In this document: positions 56,855 through 64,000 of the stretch, in pieces
How positions within the stretch are numbered: position 1 is the first letter of the stretch
How the letters are laid out: every line of letters starts with the position of its first letter
DNA from: Bacteroidales bacterium
GTDB taxonomy: Bacteria; Bacteroidota; Bacteroidia; Bacteroidales; Lentimicrobiaceae
Length of the DNA: 64,000 bases
Direction of reading: 5' to 3'
NCBI GenBank assembly: GCA_016709025.1
Contig: JADJEQ010000015.1
Coordinates: forward strand, 131,966 to 195,965
Translations under genes and position numbers: made by a program
Notes under the pieces: generated by a model
What the model was told of the DNA's origin: nothing
What the model saw: the letters and a program-made list of their open reading frames with translations, nothing else
Database searches by the model: none

Positions 56855-58943
56855 GATTGTTCTTATATGACAAGTTCTTTGAGAAATTCATAGAACTTCC
56901 CCGGGCCATTCAAAATAAAGTGTTGGAATTTCAAAAGAAATTCCGTGAAAATTCCCGTTCAGCCGCAATCCACCTGGAGCCTATAAAAACATTTATCGAT
57001 CAATCTTGCGAACAGCCAGGATTGACGAAAAGTACAGGGCAATACTCAGGGTACCTGAATCCGGTGATGATTTTTTCTTTTTTATGGGTCGACACCCACG
57101 ATGAAGCAATGGCCTGGGCTCAGAATAAAATGATTACTTGGAATCCGAATACACAGGCAGTGCAGATTTTTACGGCTCCTGATGAAAAAATTGCACCTTT
57201 ACCTGTTTCAGATACAGTTCCTTCATCTTCACTTTATGATTATTTAACTGACGCACAACTATTAGCCATCGGAGTGCCTTCAGTTTCACTTTCTCTGGTA
57301 AAAGAATATCCAAAACCTCGATGATTTGGATACAGTTGAAAAGAACCTTCCTGTTGATGCTTTCGAAAACCTTTTCTACCTGGCTGATGGAGCAGATATT
57401 AGTAAGCTTATTTTCGAGATTGAAGAAGGAAAAGTAAAATCAGAATTACTTGAAGATCAGGTACAAAGTATCAATAACAAGCGCAGTTTTATTGAAGTTG
57501 AGGATGAATTACTGGAAGAACTGATAAATGGCGAATTAAAGAAATGGCAGATATTTCTGCATCCATCACAACGTAAACTTGTTGACAGCAGTTTCAAAGG
57601 ATCAATCAAAGTTACAGGAGGAGGAGGCACCGGCAAAACAGTTGCAGCCTTGCACCGCTTAAAATTTCTTACCACTGAAAAAACCATCTTGGCATCTCAG
57701 CCTGTTCTTTTTGCAACATACACAACAGCCTTAACAGCAAATCTGGGCAAGCTTATTCAGGGAATGAATATACCTGAATCAGTTTATCACCTTGCAAATA
57801 TTGATACACTAGCTCGTGAACTAGCCAGTAAAGCTGGTATTATTTCTAAGGAGTCACGCTTTCTTGATTTTCCAAATACAAAATCAAGTCTTGAACTTTG
57901 GGATGAAGTATTGGAGCTGACTCTCTGTCAGTTTGATGCTGCATTTTTGCATTCCGAATACCAGGAAGTCATCCTTTATCATGCTATTTTATCACCCGAA
58001 AAGTATTTCAATCAATCCCGTATTGGTCGGGGCAAGGCCATCACCCGCAAACAACGTATGGAAGTATGGTCAGCCGTTGAAGCATATCTTCTTAAAAAGC
58101 AGGAGGAACATTTCCTGGATAGGGCAGAAGTCTTTAACAAGCTTTCATTATATTATTCAATGCAGGAGATTAAACCCTTTTCTAATGTAATCGTTGATGA
58201 AGTGCAGGACTTCTCAAACATCGAATTGCGCTTTATTCGGGCCTTGGTTGAAGAAAAAAATGACGACCTGTTTATGGTGGGAGATCCGTATCAAAGGATT
58301 TACCAACGGAAAATAAATTTCTCAGCAGCTGGCATTAATGTAAGAGGTACAAGAAGCAAAAGATTAAGGATCAATTACAGGACTACTGAAGAAATTAAGC
58401 GATTAGCTATTAGTATTGTAAAGGGGTACTCTTATGACAACTTTGAAGGAGAATCTTGAGAAACTCGATGGTTATATGTCCCTGTTCCATGGCGAGAAGC
58501 CACAGTACCATCTTTATAGCACTAAAACTGATGAATTAGCCTATATAGTCAACTCGATAAAAGAGAATTTAAGTAAGGGACTTACTTATACCGAAATAGC
58601 AATTGCAACCAGGCTAAAAGATTCTCTCAGGGAAATAAAATCAGCCTTGCACACAAGCAATCTCCCGTATTACGATTTGACCTCTCAAAGCGGAACAATG
58701 GAAGGTATTCAACTTTCTACATTCCATAGCTTGAAAGGTCTCGAGTTCAAAGTTGTATTCCTCGCCGATGTCAATTACCGCACTGCCCCATTTCTACCTC
58801 AGTCTTACAATGAGTTCGATAACCTGAAGAAAGAAGAATATCTTCTATCAGAACGTGCACTGATTTATGTAGCCATTACTCGGGCGATACAGAAGGTTGT
58901 GATTACTGGTACAGGATCGAAATCTATTATTGTTCAACTCTAA
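56851..58943 (+). CDS. UvrD-like helicase with RelE-like N-terminus
   Basis: About 697 codons. The first 90 residues (LFLYDKFFEKFIELPRAIQNK, then VLEFQKKFRENS) resemble a RelE/ParE-type fold. Then come the SF1A helicase motifs GGGGTGKTVAALHR (I), ATYTTALTANL (Ia), VIVDEVQDFSNIE (II), GDPYQRIYQ (III), TFHSLKGLEFKVVFLAD (V) and YVAITRAIQKV (VI). Frame breaks near 57000, 57320 and 58450. The ATG overlaps the DUF1998 helicase stop (ATGA), so the two are coupled. It ends the long plus-strand run. A DNA-unwinding partner role is inferred from context. Confidence 0.82.
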
Positions 58944-59651
58944 TCTTTCATAATTTTCAAATTGGATTACAAACCTTAATTTCTCTTTACAATAGAAGTA
59001 TATTTTTAGTTTCAAAAAATAAAGAAATCATCAACTATCAATTCTAAATAAAAGATTGAGTTTTTAAAAACAAATGGACAACTTACGAGATTTTGAAAGG
59101 AAGATATGAGGCGTGATATTTCTCACACGAATAATAAATACTATGATATATTTCTGGGACAAAAGCTCCTTACCCACTGCGTGTTCTTCTTATGCAGAAT
59201 AGCAACGAAGAGGTTGGAATCTTATCATCATTATTGAAAAGGCTTCCAGATATTATTAAAATGGAAAATTTGTTGACTCTAAATATTACCCAATTTGGAC
59301 TAAAGAAGATGGAAGTCATTAAATCAAAGCGAAAAATTTGGTAAACTTAATGGTAAATATTATACCATCAGTCCTTAGAAATTATTGAAAAAATTCAGAT
59401 TTTCAGAATATTAACATCTAGGTTTCCGAAAATTATTGCATCAAGATCCGGAGTTACCCACCCAAATAATTAATCGGCTTGGACAGGGGCCAGGTATGTT
59501 ATGCACTAAAGCCTATCAATTAACATTTGATGGTGATAGTCAGTTATTCAATTGTAACTTAGCCTAGAACCAAATAATATGCTATTTAGTTTTGAGGGCA
59601 GTGGCAGACTTGAAAATTATTATGACTTATCACTATCTATGTTCTCATTTT
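58944..59651. other. Region with possible decayed plus-strand gene
   Basis: No complete gene. On the plus strand, from ATG 59106 to about 59470, pieces read as protein across several shifts: MRRDISHTNNKYYDIFLGQ, then NSNEEVGILSSLLKRLPDI and KFGKLNGKYYTIS. The product is unrecognised. The rest is AT-rich without features. The region separates the plus-strand defence genes from the minus-strand mobile-element backbone. Confidence 0.35.
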
Positions 59652-60119
59652 CTAACTATTATCCTGTCTTTTTTTGCTATTTTTCTTAGATAAGTTTTCA
59701 ATAATACGATTTGCCAGGCCACCAAGCAATATAGCAGTTAACTCATTCTGACTATTTTCCCTCTCTATTTCTGCCATCCTTTGTTCATGTTTCTTACGCT
59801 TTAATGCACGCTCCTTGTCGTATTTTTCTTTTCTTTCCTGACGCTCAACTTCAGCCTTTCTAAGGCGTTCATTCATTTCCTGCTCAAGCCGTTCCTGACG
59901 ATTTATACTTTCAAGGCGGTTCTTTTCATTAAATTCAGCCAACCATTTCTCGTGGGCCTGATCAATTAGCTTTTTCTGTTGCAAAGCAATTAATGCCTGC
60001 TCATAATCGACCTTTCTCTTTCGATAAGCCATCGACTTACATGAATCAGAGCAATATTTACTCGAAATACGTTCTGCCTGATAACTATCTCCACAATACT
60101 CACATTCTAATAATATCAT
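59652..60119 (-). CDS. Small zinc-finger coiled-coil protein
   Basis: Intact 155-residue protein. The N-terminus has a C4-type zinc finger (CEYCGDSYQAERISSKYCSDSC, cysteines near 6, 9, 24 and 28). It is followed by a strongly charged coiled coil of about 100 residues (repeated Glu/Arg/Lys heptads) and a Lys/Ser-rich tail. Proteins of this shape accompany primases on Bacteroidetes mobile elements; the exact function is unknown. It lies downstream of the primase on the same strand. Confidence 0.75.
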   Translation of the reverse strand: MILLECEYCGDSYQAERISSKYCSDSCKSMAYRKRKVDYEQALIALQQKKLIDQAHEKWLAEFNEKNRLESINRQERLEQEMNERLRKAEVERQERKEKYDKERALKRKKHEQRMAEIERENSQNELTAILLGGLANRIIENLSKKNSKKRQDNS

Positions 60120-60144
60120 TGTTTTTCTTTTAAAGTTAGTTAAT

Positions 60145-60306
60145 ATGGTACAATGGTACTCGCTTTTAAATCCCTCATTTACACTGCAACAGGATGTACC
60201 AGTGGTGTACCAAAATATTTTTGCAGCTCATTCCGGATGGTACATTTAAGGTACACCTACTTTGCTACAGCTATAAGGCTTTTTGCTATTATTGCCAATG
60301 TACCAT
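60145..60306. repeat. Cluster of GGTACA/TGTACC hexamers
   Basis: Six perfect copies of GGTACA or its complement TGTACC, at 60147, 60195, 60206, 60239, 60250 and 60299, plus one GGTACT at 60155, occur within about 160 bases between the primase stop and the start of the zinc-finger gene. Several are arranged as close direct or inverted pairs 8-11 bases apart. This looks like an iteron or operator array for replication or gene control of the element. Confidence 0.55.
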
Positions 60307-60312
60307 TGGTAT

Positions 60313-62459
60313 TCAAAGCCGGTCAAGTTGAGACCTGCTCGTGTTTAAAGCAATAGCCAGATTTGTTTTCGAGATTTTACCGATTTTCATAAGGTATTGC
60401 GCGATGCTTTTATTGTCAACTATCCATTTGATGCGTATCCTTCCCCAATATGCTGATTCACTTTTTGGGCTGTAATTCTAAAGTATTCAGTCATCTCAAC
60501 TGCAGCTACCATCGTATCTGGTTGTATTGGCAATTGGATTTGTTTATCAAAAGCATGATGGCTTGCGTGTAGTATCAATGCTATTCTTAAAACAATAATT
60601 TCAAACTTCTGATAAACTGACTTTTTGTATTCGCATGAAATAGAGTTTATAAAGCTCGTATTCTTGTTATAGAATTGTTTGTAGATGTCCAAAGCTTCTT
60701 TAGTGATTCGGACAGGCTCTCTTTGACACTCAAAAGCCAACAAGGATTTAATATAGGATTCATAATGGCTTAGGAAATCATGCCTCAAAGTTTCATCATT
60801 ATAATCGGGTTTAAAAAGGCGTCCGGGAATGCAAATACAAATCTTTGCATAAAGCCATCAAGTGCCCGATCATCTTTGGCAAGGTAGGTAATTTGGCCGG
60901 TTGTAAGCCGCCGAAAACAGGAATAAATGGTTTTCTATACTGCTTGAATCGCTGTTTTTCTGATAATTTTAAAAAATTTCTCACTCCGGGTTGAAAGCAT
61001 GTTTTGGACTTCTCCGCTCCTTGCATACCTCCCGAAGTCTAAAAATCAGCCAATCAACTCATCGCGGACTATTGCGATTCCACGTCTATTTTCTTGATGA
61101 GCTGAAATTAGCCCTTCAGGAGTGGAGTCAACGGCAATGTATTGTTTTTCTTAGGCACTTTTTGGGCTCGATTCTTTGCTCTCCTTTCTCTTTCTTTGAT
61201 AATTCCAACCATTCTTCATATTCAGCCTTCTCTTTAAGATAGCTTTCTTCTAATGCAGACTCAGCTTTGTATATTGGTCGCATTGCAATATCTAAAGGCT
61301 CAGATTTACCTGATCCGGAAAGAACCAGCCAATGCGACCCAGAGCAATGCTCCATTTGAATATTTGTCAGATATCTCATAGCTACAACCTAAAGCAATTG
61401 CAGTAGCCTGAAGAAATGAAATTGCCCAGAAATCCCTGGGTGTTCCATAAACCCTAACACACTCTTTTATAAGTTCCTGCAAATGAAATGGGAAACCATT
61501 AATTGGTAAAAGAGGAGTTTTTTCTGATATTGGGCAAGCCTGCTTTTCTTCCTTTAGGGTAACCGGTTCTTCCTTAACAATGGTTCACGGAAAGATGCTA
61601 CATTATGCCGTTCTGTATGTTTATATGTGCTTCGAACAACCGACTCGAATTTCTTTTCGAAATCCTGTCTCTGAAAAACTTAACAATCTTGTCAGTGTGT
61701 CATTCTCAGAAAGGCCATAACGATTACAAGCATTGGCCAGTTTGGAAATGTAACTGTTTCGACTACCATTTATAAAGGAAACGGATTTGTTTACCCAAAT
61801 AATCAGTTTGTTAAATATTTCATTGTCTGGAAGTTATAAGCCGAAGGTTGCAGTTGGTGTTCTTTAGCCAACAAAGCATAATCTCGATCACTGGCAGTAA
61901 ATGAATCAATGAATGCTCTATCCTGGACATCCGGAAACTCATTGTAATATGCATCTTTATCATAGGGAAGAAAGCAAGCCCTTGATATATCGCTGCCACT
62001 TGAATCTATCTTCACACTAATAATCTCTTCAAAGAAACATTGAAATGCCAGAAAGTATTCTGAATGCGTTCCGGCTTCAGGATTGATTTCAAATACTACC
62101 TTTAGCCCATCTCCGCTGGGTGAAACAAACATCAAAGCCGGGCATAGGTTCGCAAGAATTCGTTTCCGAATCAGTAGGATTTTATCTTTTCCAATATGGT
62201 CAATGTCAATACAGAGATAAGGTGACCTCAGAACAAGTCCCTGAGCTGACCTTTCATTAAAACTCCCTGAAAAAAGTGGCAAAATCAGAATTGAATCTTT
62301 TGAATCCTTGCTTCCTCACAATCTGAAAATGCTCAACAACCTTACAGTCCGAGATTCGAAAGATTCATTCGTGATCGCATTATACACATCTCTTATTTGA
62401 GCGTTCTTAAAAGGTACTTTATTGGTTATTGGAGCACGGAATAGGGAAAAATATTTCAT
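60313..62459 (-). CDS. BT4734/VirE-N plus DUF3987 primase-type protein (frame broken)
   Basis: About 715 codons, the usual length of this Bacteroidetes mobile-element family. The N-terminus MKYFSLFRAPITNKVPFKN and the BT4734-like core SPYLCIDIDHIGK, FVSPSGDGLKVVFEI are followed by a DUF3987 helicase-like P-loop (SGSGKSEPLDIAMRPIYKAE). The C-terminal helix-turn-helix-like tail reads SIAQYLMKIGKISKTNLAIAL. ATG at 62459 restores the conserved N-terminus. The frame breaks near 62325, 61800, 61580, 61385, 61050-61130, 60810 and 60425. It probably functions in replication or stabilisation of an integrated element. Confidence 0.8.
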
Positions 62460-62610
62460 CTGCCTGCTTTGTATAATCAAGTTTTAGCATTATTAAGGTT
62501 GAAGTTTGCCTCCCTGATTTTTTCCAATCAAGGACTTATCATCTTTTGATGTAACAGTTCCCTTTACACTTATTGAATATTCCCAACTAACATGGAAAGT
62601 TCATATTGAC

Positions 62611-63046
62611 TCAACTTAAATGAGACAAAAAAGCCCTTGCATCTGTCCTGGCATAGGCAAGATGCCATTTATTAGTCAAATAGTTGATCAGCTTGTCTCT
62701 ATTGGGTTTCATCAAATAGGAATCTATTTGGCGATTCTGTCTTGATTTTACCCAAAGGGTTTTTTCATTATGCGATGAAAAACACTCCATCAAAGAAGAA
62801 AAACTCCAATCATAACATTTTTCATAAGGGTTCACAGGAATAACTTTTAAAGCGACCGGGACACAAATGAAGGCCCAATTCAAACTCGGTTTTTTCTGAA
62901 TTGGCAAAATCAAGAAAGGTTGTCATTCCAATCTCTCCTCTTGGAGAATTGGTGGATGTGAATTCATAATATAGCACCATTCCTTTTCTATATACATGAT
63001 TAACATTCTCTTCGTTGACATCAAAACTAATATTTGCCCTTGTCAT
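62611..63046 (-). CDS. Unknown mobile-element protein
   Basis: About 145 codons with one frame break near 62825-62850. The start reads MTRANISFDVNEENVNHVY and the end LINYLTNKWHLAYARTDA. No family is recognised. It lies upstream of the primase on the same strand. The ORF at 63080-63256 is in the same frame, separated by one TGA, so the native protein may be longer. Confidence 0.5.
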
Positions 63047-63079
63047 GACGCGTTGGATTATTCTCCGGAATGAATCTTG

Positions 63080-63256
63080 TCAACTGCATATTGACAAATA
63101 CAAAAAAGAAGCAATTCTTTTAAAGGTCTCATCTTTGTTCTCAAAGATCCCGTTCAGAAGGAAAATTGGAACAAGGAGAGTGCTGCTCTCAAGGTTTATG
63201 AGTGTTGCTTTTTTGTGGATTTCATAGACTGACGAATCTTTTTTCACGTTCTTCAT
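63080..63256 (-). CDS. Short ORF, possibly N-terminal part of the downstream unknown protein
   Basis: 58 codons starting MKNVKKDSSVYEIHKKATLI and ending YLSICS at a TGA. The same frame continues, after the stop and about 10 codons, into the ATG at 63046. Because frame is kept, a miscalled base at the stop would fuse the two. Alternatively it is a small independent gene. No motif is recognised. Confidence 0.35.
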   Translation of the reverse strand: MKNVKKDSSVYEIHKKATLINLESSTLLVPIFLLNGIFENKDETFKRIASFLYLSICS

Positions 63257-63368
63257 TGAATTTTATTTTTACGGTTTAATATTCCCAAATTTGGAACTAT
63301 CGTTTTTCTCAGGTATTTGAAGATTTCTTACTTTTCAGCTACTCCCATTGCTTACCTATTTTTAGTAC

Positions 63369-63616
63369 TTAGGTAATCCTGAATCGCACGTTGGTGACGC
63401 GACGACCATCTGCTGTAGTTTTGAGTCTCCCTGTTGTTGTTTAATTTCCTGACTGTTTGAGTGCTTCGACCCAAGAATTTGTGCGGCTTTGCAATGCTGG
63501 AAATTCTTATTCAGATCATTACCTACATTCTTCTTCTTTTCATATTCAGCAATTGCCTGTTGAATCATTTCCTGGAATTCATTTTTAGTGTAAGTGGTTA
63601 TGATGAGGTTTTCCAT
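63369..63616 (-). CDS. Helix-turn-helix excisionase-like protein (frame broken)
   Basis: About 82 codons. MENLIITTYTKNEFQEMIQ with a charged helix is followed by a winged HTH of MerR/excisionase type: KAAQILG-SKH, then, after indels, GRLKTTADGRRVTNVRFRI. The second helix and wing are in a different frame from the first, so at least two indels lie at 63430-63490. Such proteins flank integrases in Bacteroidetes elements and regulate excision or the primase operon. Confidence 0.65.
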
Positions 63617-63831
63617 TTTTTTGTTTTATTAAAGTAAATTTTGAGGTTAAAGTTGATGTGGGTAATTCAGTTACAATAATCAGTAAGAATGTTCAAGAGG
63701 ACCTTCATTTGTCGAATTTGAAAAAATACTTTTCATTTCAAAACATTTAGAAAGTCAATACGATAGGAAACAGATGTTTGTATTTCCTAAAGCTTTCAAT
63801 CTTAAAGATTCCCGGATGGGACGCTCTTCCA

Positions 63832-64000
63832 TTAGGATTTACGCAATAATTTTGGTTGTACTCCATTACCGGCGCCTTTTATGGGTAAGGATGTAAGAAT
63901 CTGTTCAGCAGCGATTTCTGAAGCAGTTTTCTTTCTTCGGACTTTACCCAAGCAAATAATTCAGCCTGAGAAAAATACAAGCGTTTACCTTTTTTACATA
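63832..64000 (-). CDS. HTH excisionase-like protein, C-terminal part (cut by window end)
   Basis: The C-terminal portion of a second HTH protein runs in from the right edge: CKKGKRLYFSQAELFAWVKS, then, after one missing A in an A run near 63922, KTASEIAAEQILTSLPIKG to the stop at 63832. KKGKRLYFS is the wing of excisionase-type HTHs. Its start, and probably the integrase, are outside the window. Confidence 0.7.

Noticed and set aside
18731..58943. Complete canonical DISARM, Druantia or BREX system
   Set aside because: No separate drmA, drmB and drmC (PLD), no PglZ, BrxA, BrxB or BrxL and no DruA-D could be seen; only individual components resemble these systems.
1..64000. CRISPR array, rRNA genes or retron-like RNA
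   Set aside because: No regularly spaced direct repeats, no rRNA sequence and no reverse transcriptase motif were found on reading through.

Overview
The window looks like a chromosomal stretch of a Bacteroidetes (Bacteroidales-like) bacterium. Evidence: a secreted protein ending in a type IX secretion (T9SS) sorting domain, promoter elements of the TAnnTTTG type, a BT4734/VirE-type DUF3987 primase with a short HTH excisionase, and low to moderate GC. No organism name can be read from the sequence.

Layout. (1) 1-4.6 kb: compact, intact housekeeping-type genes: CPBP membrane protease, dusB, an NtrC-type response regulator, a HAD phosphatase, and a tRNA with anticodon CAT followed by a strong terminator. 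(2) 5.1-8.2 kb: a large secreted T9SS M23 peptidase with fibronectin and PPC-like repeats. (3) 8.4-18.65 kb: an unusual group of nucleotide and aminoacyl chemistry genes. On the minus strand are tyrS and an unrecognised synthetase-like gene. On the plus strand are a DUF5919/PLD-like protein, an HxGH adenylyltransferase, a PEP-synthase/rifampin-phosphotransferase-like dikinase, a DHH pyrophosphatase, a uracil-DNA-glycosylase-like protein, a B12-binding radical SAM enzyme and a cytidylate-kinase-like P-loop kinase. (4) 18.7-58.9 kb: a same-strand anti-phage defence island. It holds an SNF2 helicase plus a large Eco57I/PglX-like adenine methylase (DISARM-like), a zinc-ribbon protein, a very large AAA/STAND ATPase with a partner, a Gabija pair (gajA-gajB), two DUF262 (GmrSD-like) proteins, a sacsin-type HATPase giant, a UPF1-like SF1 helicase, a DruE/Hrq1-like DUF1998 helicase, and a UvrD helicase with a RelE-like N-terminus. 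(5) 59.6-64 kb: minus-strand backbone of an integrative element (zinc-finger coiled coil, primase, HTH proteins). No integrase is visible; it may lie to the right of the window.

From about 7.5 kb onward almost every gene is split by one-base indels, often in homopolymers, while protein similarity continues across each break. Because even tyrS is broken this way, consensus errors are the simplest explanation. I therefore describe genes as whole spans and state where the frame is lost. A few breaks look like losses of tens of codons (40.46, 41.82 and 50.96 kb), which indel errors alone do not explain. All functional calls come from reading motifs by eye; no database search was run.
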